This document shows, one piece after another, positions 1-6,811 of a stretch of DNA of 20,479 nt (its first letter is position 1; every line of letters begins with the position of its first letter). The position numbers and the translations under genes are program-made. Source of the stretch: Bacteroidota bacterium (GTDB lineage: Bacteria; Bacteroidota; Bacteroidia; Flavobacteriales; Flavobacteriaceae); contig JAACDD010000160.1 of NCBI GenBank assembly GCA_009937085.1, forward strand, positions 1-20,479, given 5' to 3'. Below the pieces are notes generated by a model that saw only the letters and a list, made by a program, of their open reading frames with translations, ran no database searches and was not told the origin of the DNA.

Positions 1-413
1 ACCGTTTTGGTGTCAATTTTGGCAAGCGGCTTTTCGGGACCAAAACCATAGGCGTTTACCAATGCGCCAACCGTGGGGTCAAAATACCCGTTGGTTTGTT
101 CCCACACCAATTTAGAAGCACGGAAAACAGTTTTGAAATCAGCATCTGTAACAACTGCTTCACCACGGTTAATTTCTGATATAATAGAACTTGGCCAATA
201 GGTTGACATCGATTGATTCATGCGCAGAAAAATAGCGTCAATAGAATCTAAAACGCTTTCACTTGCTTTTATGTCGGCATATAAAATTGAATAGGTTGTC
301 CCAAGTGCATCCCCTTGCGTACGTTGAATTTTAATTTCATTTTGGCATGCTCCAAAAACGATAACAAAAGCAATAAGGCTAAATTTCTTGTAGCCCCGAA
401 TAATTAATCGCAT
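1..413 (-). CDS. apbE: ApbE-family FAD:protein FMN transferase, lipoprotein (3' end outside window)
   Basis: The 137 visible codons encode the N-terminal part of ApbE, the enzyme that moves FMN from FAD onto a threonine of target proteins such as NqrB and NqrC. The start gives a basic stretch (R2, R6, K9, K10), a hydrophobic core and the lipobox VFGAC with Cys23, so the mature enzyme is probably a lipoprotein facing the periplasm, where the flavinylated domains lie. Family motifs seen are GTTYSILY, the MSTYWPSSIISEIN stretch and FDPTVGALVNAYGFGP, matching the ApbE core near DPTVGPLVN-WGFG. The ATG at 413 is the only start that keeps the basic n-region. It makes the gene overlap the upstream 118-aa gene by 35 nt, which suggests translational coupling. 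The C-terminal half, including much of the metal and FAD site, is not visible. Position behind nqrF fits its role. Confidence 0.93.
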   Translation of the reverse strand, partial: MRLIIRGYKKFSLIAFVIVFGACQNEIKIQRTQGDALGTTYSILYADIKASESVLDSIDAIFLRMNQSMSTYWPSSIISEINRGEAVVTDADFKTVFRASKLVWEQTNGYFDPTVGALVNAYGFGPEKPLAKIDTKT

Positions 414-735
414 AAGGTTCATTTTTAAATAGTGGTTTGTCATAGTCTGTAGCATGCGCAAATCCAACACCCGCAAAATAGGTTTTGGCTTTAAATTTTA
501 TGGCGTGTTCTTTTACCTCTTGCATTAAGTTGCTGTCGTAGTCTTTTGGGTTCGTTGGGTAACATACATGGCGCACGACTACAAAGTGAAGTGTTTTATC
601 TTTTGTACACACGAATTGCGGATCTTTTTGGGCTTCACTATTTACGGCGAAAAACTCAAAACCATCGGCCTCTAGAGATTTTCCCACAGTAGTCATGGCG
701 AGTTGGTGAAGTTCTTTTTCCGTTAGCTTTTGCAT
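379..735 (-). CDS. Uncharacterised 118-aa protein encoded between nqrF and apbE
   Basis: I do not recognise a characterised family. The protein is soluble-looking, without signal peptide or membrane segment. An N-terminal helix-prone part (residues 1-24) is followed by likely strands (FEFFAV, residues 26-31; PQFVCT, 39-44; LHFVVVRHV, 49-57), a charged helix-prone stretch (about 68-82) and a strand KTYFAGVGFAH (84-94). The order helix, three strands with D38 and a hydrophobic strand ending in R55, then helix, recalls PD-(D/E)XK-like folds, but the usual acidic residue and lysine of the second strand are V53 and R55, so an active nuclease is unlikely. It follows nqrF by 43 nt, across a terminator hairpin, and overlaps apbE. 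From memory, flavobacterial homologues at this place are sometimes labelled 'NqrF'. It has none of the NqrF iron-sulfur, FAD or NADH motifs, so that name would be a neighbour-derived error. A role in Nqr assembly or maturation is only inferred from context. Confidence 0.8.
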   Translation of the reverse strand: MQKLTEKELHQLAMTTVGKSLEADGFEFFAVNSEAQKDPQFVCTKDKTLHFVVVRHVCYPTNPKDYDSNLMQEVKEHAIKFKAKTYFAGVGFAHATDYDKPLFKNEPYAINYSGLQEI

Positions 736-744
736 ACTGTAAAC

Positions 745-773
745 TTAATAAAAAAAAGAGGCCGAAGCCTCTT
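745..773 (-). terminator. Intrinsic terminator after nqrF, UUCG tetraloop
   Basis: Read on the minus strand, a perfect 7-bp stem AAGAGGC/GCCTCTT closes a TTCG loop with the stabilising C(UUCG)G arrangement. It is followed directly by eight T residues (750-757). It begins about 5 nt after the nqrF stop and its T tract ends about 14 nt before the next ATG (735). The 118-aa gene and apbE therefore lie beyond a strong terminator with almost no room for a promoter of their own, so their expression probably depends on partial readthrough. Confidence 0.88.
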
Positions 774-778
774 GTTTG

Positions 779-2074
779 TTATCCGCCGAAATCGTCGAAA
801 CGAACATTTTCGTCTGGGACACCAAAGTCCTCTGCCATTTTTTCAACAGCTTGATTCATTAGTGGTGGGCCACAGAAATACACTTCAATATCTTCAGGTG
901 ACTCGTGATCGTTTAAGTAATTATCGATAACCACTTGGTGCACAAAGCCTACAAAACCATCGCCTTCACCATCTAGTCCATCTTTCACTTTCCAATTGTC
1001 TTCCTCGGAAGGCTCAGACAAAGCAACGTAAAACTTAAAGTTAGGGAAGTCACGTTCTAGCGCACGGAAATGCTCGGTGTAGAACAACTCACGTTTAGAA
1101 CGACCACCATACCAAAACGTTACTTTACGTCCTGTTTTAAGCGTACGGAATAAGTGATACAAATGCGAACGCATGGGTGCCATACCTGCACCACCACCCA
1201 CATAAAGCATTTCTGCTTCGGTGTGATTGATAAAGAACTCGCCATAAGGTCCAGAAATAGTTACGGGATCACCTTCTTTTAGCGAGAAAATATACGATGA
1301 TGCTACACCAGGATTTACATCTGCCCAACCGTTTTTAGCACGGTCAAAAGGAGGGGTTGCAATACGAACATTAAGCATCACTTCTTTACCTTCGGCTGGA
1401 AAGGAAGCCATAGAGTATGCGCGCTCTACAAGTTCTGGGTTTTTCATTTTTAAATCCCACAACTTAAACTTATCCCACTCCAATTTAAATTTGTTTACGT
1501 CTTCAGGGTGTTCCTCTGGGTGTGCAGAAATATCAATGTCTTTAAAATCTACCTCACAAGCTGGAACTTCAATTTGAATGTATCCACCCGCTTCGTAGTG
1601 CATGTCTTCTGGAATCTCTACCACAAACTCTTTGATAAAAGAAGCTACGTTCCAATTTCGAACAACTTTGGCTGCAAATTTCTTGATCCCAAAGACTTCT
1701 TCTGGCACTTCAATGACCATGTCTTCTTTCACCTTAACTTGACATCCTAAACGCCATCCCTCAGCAATTTCCTTTCTTGAAAAGTGCGGTGCTTCGGTTG
1801 GAAGAATTTCACCACCACCATCTTTGACGATACATTTACATTGAATACAAGTACCTCCACCACCACAGGCAGAAGGTAAAAATATTTTGTTATCACCAAG
1901 GGTAGAAAGTAACGTACTTCCCGATGAAACCTCCACGTCTTTTTCGCCGTTAATAAAAAGCTTTACTGGTCCTGATGGCATCAAGCGTGCTTTTACGCCC
2001 AACAACATGCCCACCAACAAAAATGTGATGGCTAAAAAAACAACGATACTTGCAATAATTACTGTACTATCCAT
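779..2074 (-). CDS. nqrF: Na+-translocating NADH:quinone reductase subunit F
   Basis: NqrF is the NADH-oxidising entry subunit of the Nqr sodium pump. An N-terminal membrane anchor (about residues 5-26) is followed by a 2Fe-2S ferredoxin domain with Cys70, Cys76, Cys79 and Cys111 (C-x5-C-x2-C spacing; Cys81 is an extra cysteine beside the cluster). A ferredoxin-NADP reductase-like module follows, with the FAD motif RAYS (218-221), the nucleotide-binding glycine loop GGGAGMAP (293-300) and CGPP (401-404) near the C-terminus. At 431 aa it is slightly longer than the roughly 407-aa Vibrio protein. Part of the extra length is probably an acidic, glycine-rich insert around 363-375. It is the last of six nqr genes, 4 nt after nqrE, and ends at the UUCG terminator. 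Confidence 0.97.
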   Translation of the reverse strand: MDSTVIIASIVVFLAITFLLVGMLLGVKARLMPSGPVKLFINGEKDVEVSSGSTLLSTLGDNKIFLPSACGGGGTCIQCKCIVKDGGGEILPTEAPHFSRKEIAEGWRLGCQVKVKEDMVIEVPEEVFGIKKFAAKVVRNWNVASFIKEFVVEIPEDMHYEAGGYIQIEVPACEVDFKDIDISAHPEEHPEDVNKFKLEWDKFKLWDLKMKNPELVERAYSMASFPAEGKEVMLNVRIATPPFDRAKNGWADVNPGVASSYIFSLKEGDPVTISGPYGEFFINHTEAEMLYVGGGAGMAPMRSHLYHLFRTLKTGRKVTFWYGGRSKRELFYTEHFRALERDFPNFKFYVALSEPSEEDNWKVKDGLDGEGDGFVGFVHQVVIDNYLNDHESPEDIEVYFCGPPLMNQAVEKMAEDFGVPDENVRFDDFGG

Positions 2075-2078
2075 AGGG

Positions 2079-2693
2079 TTACAATTTAATTCCCATAAAA
2101 CTCATAAATCCGATAGCCATAAGGCCTGTAATAATAAACGTAATGCCCAATCCACGTAAGGGAGCAGGAACGTTTGAATAGGCGATTTTTTCACGAATAG
2201 CAGCAATGGCTAAAATAGCCAACAGCCAACCAATTCCAGAGCCAAAACCGTAAACGGCAGACTCGCCAATAGAAGCAAAACTCTTTTGCTGCATAAATAA
2301 TGATCCACCCAAAATGGCACAGTTCACAGCGATAAGTGGTAAGAAAATCCCCAACGCGCCATAAAGCGCAGGTGCGAATTTCTCCACTATCATTTCAACC
2401 AATTGTACCATAGAGGCAATCACCGCAATAAACATGATAAAGCTTAAAAAGCTAAGGTCTAACGCGGCATAGTCTTCACCCAACCAAGCCATTGCGCCAG
2501 GTTTAAGCAAATAATTATCTAACAAATAGTTAATCGGTACAGTAATAGACAGTACAAAGATTACGGCAAAGCCTAGTCCAACAGCTGTTTTTACTGTTTT
2601 AGATACCGCCAAATACGAACACATCCCTAAGAAATAGGCGAAAATCATGTTCTCAATAAAAATACTTTTCACGAAAAGATTGATGTAATCCAT
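2079..2693 (-). CDS. nqrE: Na+-translocating NADH:quinone reductase subunit E
   Basis: NqrE is a 204-aa integral membrane subunit with about six hydrophobic segments, close to the usual length of about 200. NqrD and NqrE are inverted homologous halves that hold an intramembrane iron centre through one cysteine pair in each. Here the candidate ligands are Cys25 in FLGMCSYLAV and Cys125 in AVNCAILGG. These sit in the expected half-helix motifs, and the N-terminal one precedes the conserved SKTVKTA-GLG stretch. The centre relays electrons from the NqrF iron-sulfur cluster to the FMN of NqrC. The gene lies 3 nt after nqrD and 4 nt before nqrF, clearly in one transcript. Confidence 0.97.
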   Translation of the reverse strand: MDYINLFVKSIFIENMIFAYFLGMCSYLAVSKTVKTAVGLGFAVIFVLSITVPINYLLDNYLLKPGAMAWLGEDYAALDLSFLSFIMFIAVIASMVQLVEMIVEKFAPALYGALGIFLPLIAVNCAILGGSLFMQQKSFASIGESAVYGFGSGIGWLLAILAIAAIREKIAYSNVPAPLRGLGITFIITGLMAIGFMSFMGIKL

Positions 2694-2696
2694 GGC

Positions 2697-3386
2697 TTAG
2701 TTTTTTTCGATGAGTTTGCGGTTACGAGCACGCTGTACCCAAATGATAAGTCCAAGTGTAATAAGTGCCATAGGAGAAAGCAACATCAAACCGTTGTTTT
2801 CATAGCCCATTTCATAAAGCGCATCGGGGATAACTTGATATCCATATAATTTTCCAGAGCCCAAAAGCTCGCGGAAAAAAGCAACTAATATGAGCATAAA
2901 ACCATATCCTGCTGCGTTACCAACACCATCTAAAAATGATTTCCAAACACCGTTACCCAAAGCAAATGCCTCTAGGCGTCCCATTACAATACAATTGGTA
3001 ATAATCAACCCAATAAAAATAGAAAGCTGTTTACTCACATCGTAAGCGAAAGCGCGCAAGACCTGATCTACAAGAATAACCATAGAAGCCACTACAACCA
3101 ATTGTACAATAATTCGGATACGGTTAGGAATAGCATTTCTAAGGATAGAAACAATAACGTTACTTGCACCCATAACTGCAATTACAGAAAGGGTCATGAC
3201 CACAGCAGGTTTAAGCTGCACCGTAATTGCCAATGCAGAACAAATCCCCAAAACCTGAACGGTAATCGGGTTATTGTCGTCAAGCGGATCTTTGAGTAAG
3301 GCACGATTTTTCTTTGAAAAAAGCGGCTCGCGCTCTTTGGCTACAAAGAAAATGGCGGGTTTTTTGTTTGATTTTGGTTGTGACAT
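2697..3386 (-). CDS. nqrD: Na+-translocating NADH:quinone reductase subunit D
   Basis: NqrD is the membrane partner of NqrE and shares its fold in inverted orientation. Candidate iron ligands are Cys49 (LGICSALAIT) and Cys132 (ITNCIVMGRLEAFA), both in the family-typical context. The stretch NGVWKSFLDGVGNAAGYG, followed by FFRELLGSGKL, is diagnostic for NqrD. At 229 aa it is about 20 residues longer than Vibrio NqrD. The extra length is a basic N-terminal tail (SQPKSNKKP, and again FSKKNRALLKDPL before the first helix) of unknown purpose. It starts 2 nt after the nqrC stop. Confidence 0.97.
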   Translation of the reverse strand: MSQPKSNKKPAIFFVAKEREPLFSKKNRALLKDPLDDNNPITVQVLGICSALAITVQLKPAVVMTLSVIAVMGASNVIVSILRNAIPNRIRIIVQLVVVASMVILVDQVLRAFAYDVSKQLSIFIGLIITNCIVMGRLEAFALGNGVWKSFLDGVGNAAGYGFMLILVAFFRELLGSGKLYGYQVIPDALYEMGYENNGLMLLSPMALITLGLIIWVQRARNRKLIEKN

Positions 3387-3388
3387 AG

Positions 3389-4123
3389 TTAGTTGTTATA
3401 CGCAAGATCTGCGGATGTTGCTTTTAGGTAGGGCAAGTAGTGTTGCAGACGTTCAATAATCATATCCGAAACACCATCACCCGTAATGGTTGCGCCCGAA
3501 ATGGCATCAACCTCGTGGTCGTCTTTATCTGTGTCGTTAGGGTCATTGTTGGTTTTAGAAACGCTAATTCCTACCAACTTACCAGACGTGTCAAATATTT
3601 TTTCTCCAACAAATCGGTCCATAAACCACTGTTGGGTAATTTCAGCACCTAGTCCTGCCGTCTCGCCCTTGTGATCAAACACAGCACCTTTTATGGTATT
3701 GCGGTCATTATCGAGTGCAATGTAACCCCAAATAGCATCCCAAAGTCCAGAACCGCGAAGCGGTATAATATAGTATTGGCTGGCATCAACACTGGCTACA
3801 TATAATGGAAAGCGCTGGTCTTGTGCGTCTTTTTTAAGCTCAAAAGACAGCTTTACATCTGAGAACGCATCAACAGAGGCATCAATGGAGCCATCGTTTT
3901 TTAGCGCTAGCTGTTCTGTAATGTATTGATTAAATAACACTTCCGCTCCTTCTCTATCCGTTTCAATGCCGATAGTAGAAAGAATGTTTTGCATTTTTTC
4001 TTTGCGTACGTTTTCCGATTGCAAATCTTTGAGTGAGCTTGCTGTGAAAGCAAGTACAGAAGCTACTACCAAAACCATGGCGGCAGCAAAACCAAAAGTA
4101 TAACCGTTCGAATCTCTGTTCAT
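3389..4123 (-). CDS. nqrC: Na+-translocating NADH:quinone reductase subunit C
   Basis: NqrC is anchored by one N-terminal helix (about residues 9-30) and carries a covalently bound FMN on an extracytoplasmic domain. The ApbE target motif is intact: DAISGATIT at 206-214, with Thr212 as the expected flavinylated residue (SGAT). Other family marks are PLRGSGLWDAIWGYIALD (121-138) and the HKGETAGLGAEI loop (151-162). The length of 244 aa is near the usual 250-260. Its start codon overlaps the nqrB stop by 4 nt (ATGA), indicating translational coupling. Maturation should need the ApbE encoded at the end of this gene cluster. Confidence 0.97.
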   Translation of the reverse strand: MNRDSNGYTFGFAAAMVLVVASVLAFTASSLKDLQSENVRKEKMQNILSTIGIETDREGAEVLFNQYITEQLALKNDGSIDASVDAFSDVKLSFELKKDAQDQRFPLYVASVDASQYYIIPLRGSGLWDAIWGYIALDNDRNTIKGAVFDHKGETAGLGAEITQQWFMDRFVGEKIFDTSGKLVGISVSKTNNDPNDTDKDDHEVDAISGATITGDGVSDMIIERLQHYLPYLKATSADLAYNN

Positions 4124-5274
4124 GATGCAGGAGTTAGTGTTACGTTAAGTCGTTTTTTACGTCGTTTGATATTTCCTTCAACCACATAGTGATCAATAGT
4201 AGGCGCAAAAACATTCATTAATAAGATAGCCAACATTACGCCTTCTGGGTATGCTGGGTTAAATACGCGAATTAGCATACAGAAAAGTCCCACAAGGATT
4301 CCGTAGATCCATTTTCCTTTAGTTGTCTGTGCGGCAGAAACAGGATCTGTTGCCATAAATACAATACCAAATGCAAAACCACCAACAATAAGATGATTCA
4401 TCCAGTCAAATGACATCAATGCATTCGCACCCCAAAGATTAAATAAAAATGCTGTTGCGGCTGCGCCAAGCACACCACCTACCATAATGCGCCAGCTACC
4501 AACTCCTGTAAGAATTAAAATAGCGGCACCTACCAATACCCAAAGTGTTGAAGTTTCAGCAATAGATCCTGGAATGGCACCCATAAACATATCAAACATA
4601 GAATAGCTGACGTCATTGCCAGCAGCCAAGCTACCTAAAACGGTTTCTCCTGAAATACCATCAACATTACTTGCTTCGGAAACCCAAACCTTGTTTCCAG
4701 ACATGTACGTGGGATAAGCAAAAAAGGCAAATGCACGCGCCGTTAATGCCGGATTTAGAATATTCATCCCGGTTCCACCAAAAGCCTCTTTAGCAATAAG
4801 AACCGCAAAAGCGACAGACAACCCAACCATCCAAAGTGGAATATCAACAGGCATAATCATGGGAATCAAAAGCCCTGTAACCAAGTATCCTTCGTTGACT
4901 TCGTGTCCACGATACACAGCGAATGCAAACTCAATAGCAAGACCAACGCCGTAAGACACGGCTACCATAGGCATAATCTTTAATGCGCCGTGTAGCAAAG
5001 CATCCCAAAAAGTAAAGGCAATTCCAGACTGAATAAAATATTGATAGCCTGTGTTGTACACGCCATAAATAAAGGCGGGCAACAAGGCAACAATTACCGT
5101 TACCATGGTACGCTTTAAATCAACCCCGTCGCGGATATGCGCACCTTTGTGTGTGGTATGATTAGGCACAAATAAAAAGGTGTCGAAAGCATTAACTGCA
5201 GGAGCAAAACGTTCAAATTTTTGACCTTTACCAAAAGGTTTTTTTATTGCATCTATACGTTCACGTAGTTTCAT
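4120..5274 (-). CDS. nqrB: Na+-translocating NADH:quinone reductase subunit B
   Basis: NqrB is the large membrane subunit that binds FMN covalently and riboflavin non-covalently and forms the main sodium path. It has about ten hydrophobic segments in 384 aa (Vibrio form about 411). Conserved blocks include HEVNEGYLVTGLLIPMI (124-140) and KEAFGGTGMNILNPAL (162-177), then ARAFAFFAYP. The expected FMN attachment site follows at DGISGETVL (205-213), with Thr211 as acceptor. The usual SGAT is SGET here, with glutamate at 210, which deviates from the motif quoted for ApbE targets. Whether this is common in flavobacteria I cannot tell. It starts 10 nt after the nqrA stop and overlaps nqrC by 4 nt. 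Confidence 0.97.
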   Translation of the reverse strand: MKLRERIDAIKKPFGKGQKFERFAPAVNAFDTFLFVPNHTTHKGAHIRDGVDLKRTMVTVIVALLPAFIYGVYNTGYQYFIQSGIAFTFWDALLHGALKIMPMVAVSYGVGLAIEFAFAVYRGHEVNEGYLVTGLLIPMIMPVDIPLWMVGLSVAFAVLIAKEAFGGTGMNILNPALTARAFAFFAYPTYMSGNKVWVSEASNVDGISGETVLGSLAAGNDVSYSMFDMFMGAIPGSIAETSTLWVLVGAAILILTGVGSWRIMVGGVLGAAATAFLFNLWGANALMSFDWMNHLIVGGFAFGIVFMATDPVSAAQTTKGKWIYGILVGLFCMLIRVFNPAYPEGVMLAILLMNVFAPTIDHYVVEGNIKRRKKRLNVTLTPAS

Positions 5275-5284
5275 AAATATCTAT

Positions 5285-6637
5285 TTAACCAACTTCTTTA
5301 ATCATCAAATCTAGCGCATCGCGAATTATTGCTTGCGCTTCTATTTTAGAGGTGCTTGCATAGTCCACCAAAGCAAAATCTTCGGGAGCAACTTCGTAAA
5401 TACCAAGACCTTCCATTTTTTCAATATTTTGTGCCATGCACTCTTTTAATAACTGCATGGGAAAAATATCCATCGGCAAAACCTGTTCCATTTCGCCAGT
5501 AACTACAAGAGCACGCTCTTCACCATTCATATTGGTGTCTAACGCATACTTGCGCTTTGGTAACAACCACGACAACGAAGTGCGCGACATGCTGAAAATT
5601 TTACTTCCAGCAAAAGGCAACCATCCAAACATTCGGAAGTGATTTCCTTCAGCAAGCACCGTAAGTGTGTTGTTATAAAATCCAACACTTCCATCGGCGT
5701 GAGTAGTAGCACCAGAAAGCGCATCACCATTAATAATTCGCACTTGTCCACTAGCAGAAACCCCTGCGTCATCTAATAGTGGTGCAATTGCAGCACCAAT
5801 ACGCGTTTTGTAATACGATGGTTTCGTTACCACAGGACCAGCTACAGCAAGCGTTCTTTGCGGATCAAATACACCAGTAGTAAATAGGCGCCCAATACTG
5901 GCCACGTCTTCTGGGTTTACCACCCAGGCGGTTTCTCCAGCGTTGATTGGGTCAATATGATGCACTTGTACACCCACATTTCCTGCGGGGTGAATGCCTT
6001 TAACACGGTGAATTTCTACTCCGCTAACACCCGATAAAAAAGAGGTGTCATCAGCTGAAATAGAAAGATGTACTTTAGGTGCCAATGTAGCAAGTACGTT
6101 AATTCCGTTTTGGAAATCTTCTTGTTGCTGCTCCAACAAAAAAGCAACATCTGCGGCTAGCGGTGCAGAGTTGAATCCAGATATAAAAACCCCTTTCGGT
6201 GTACTGTCAGGATTTGCGATAACGTCATATGGACGTTGTTTGATAAAAGGCCAGCACCCAGATGCGAGTAGATGCGATTTTACATCTACATCACTGAGTT
6301 TATCTAGCGCAGGTATTTTGTGTTTTACAGCTTTGTCTTTACCGTCGGACTTCAATTGAATTTCCAATATACGGCGTTTTGCCCCTCTTACAATTTTTGA
6401 AAGTGTTCCACTTACTGGCGAAACAAATTGCATTTCTGGATTTGCTTTTGAGAAAAACACAGGTTGCCCAAGGGATACTTTTTCACCCTCTTTTACGTGC
6501 ATTTTTGGAACTACTCCATGGAAGTCATCGGGATACAAGGTAAAGTTGTCCGAAGTTTTGGACGTTTTTAAATCTTTTGTTGCTTCGCCTTTCAATGGAA
6601 TTGACAGGCCTTTACGCAATGATATGTCAGCGGACAT
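5285..6637 (-). CDS. nqrA: Na+-translocating NADH:quinone reductase subunit A
   Basis: NqrA is the peripheral cytoplasmic subunit of the sodium pump and has been linked to quinone binding. The 450-aa product has no membrane segment and starts MSADISLRKGLSIPLKG, the typical NqrA beginning. A biotinyl/lipoyl-like sandwich region follows (VKEGEKVSLGQPVF and FVSPVSGTLSKI, within about residues 48-85). The GCWPFIKQRPYDV block and the IHPAGNVGVQVHHIDPIN block are family hallmarks. It is first in the nqr operon. The predicted promoter lies 20 nt upstream and no clear Shine-Dalgarno sequence is present. Confidence 0.97.
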   Translation of the reverse strand: MSADISLRKGLSIPLKGEATKDLKTSKTSDNFTLYPDDFHGVVPKMHVKEGEKVSLGQPVFFSKANPEMQFVSPVSGTLSKIVRGAKRRILEIQLKSDGKDKAVKHKIPALDKLSDVDVKSHLLASGCWPFIKQRPYDVIANPDSTPKGVFISGFNSAPLAADVAFLLEQQQEDFQNGINVLATLAPKVHLSISADDTSFLSGVSGVEIHRVKGIHPAGNVGVQVHHIDPINAGETAWVVNPEDVASIGRLFTTGVFDPQRTLAVAGPVVTKPSYYKTRIGAAIAPLLDDAGVSASGQVRIINGDALSGATTHADGSVGFYNNTLTVLAEGNHFRMFGWLPFAGSKIFSMSRTSLSWLLPKRKYALDTNMNGEERALVVTGEMEQVLPMDIFPMQLLKECMAQNIEKMEGLGIYEVAPEDFALVDYASTSKIEAQAIIRDALDLMIKEVG

Positions 6638-6657
6638 GTGTGGTTGTTTTTACAGTA

Positions 6658-6688
6658 CAAATGTAAGACACAGCACGTAAATAGTAAA
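6658..6688 (-). promoter_or_regulatory. Predicted promoter of the nqr operon
   Basis: On the minus strand a perfect Bacteroidota -7 element TACATTTG (TAnnTTTG) lies at 6665-6658. A TTTA (one mismatch to TTTG) sits at the -33 position, 19 nt upstream. The predicted transcript would start about 15 nt before the nqrA ATG at 6637. This is the only good match in the 174-nt divergent region on this strand. Confidence 0.65.
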
Positions 6689-6713
6689 GGATTATCCAAC
6701 GTAAATACATAAA

Positions 6714-6746
6714 TTTATCAAATGAAAATTAGTTTGTTTAACTTTG
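6714..6746 (+). promoter_or_regulatory. Predicted promoter of the plug-apaG-pruA genes
   Basis: TAACTTTG at 6739-6746 matches TAnnTTTG. TTTA at 6714-6717 is a near match to the -33 TTTG, with a 21-nt spacer. Transcription would start near 6750-6753, giving a leader of about 60 nt before the TTG start. That is longer than the other leaders in this window, and an inverted repeat covers the predicted start point. Confidence 0.6.
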
Positions 6747-6752
6747 TAATTA

Positions 6753-6765
6753 TGTGAATTTCACA
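6753..6765. promoter_or_regulatory. Inverted repeat TGTGAATTTCACA, possible operator
   Basis: Two perfect 6-nt arms, TGTGAA and TTCACA, flank a single T. The site begins at or just after the predicted start of transcription of the plug gene, where a bound protein could block it. The half-site resembles the TGTGA of CRP/FNR-family sites, but the spacing is three nucleotides between the TGTGA/TCACA halves instead of six. No regulator is known from this window. Confidence 0.35.
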
Positions 6766-6811
6766 CAAATTCTTTTTCCAATCTGAAAAATCAATATTAA
6801 AGCTCATTGCG

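Noticed and set aside
379..735. Calling the 118-aa gene NqrF
   Set aside because: The protein has no iron-sulfur cysteines, FAD motif or NADH loop; a complete nqrF lies just upstream at 779-2074.
5539..5772. 77-codon open frame within nqrA on the same strand
   Set aside because: It overlaps conserved nqrA coding sequence in another frame and has no recognisable protein features.
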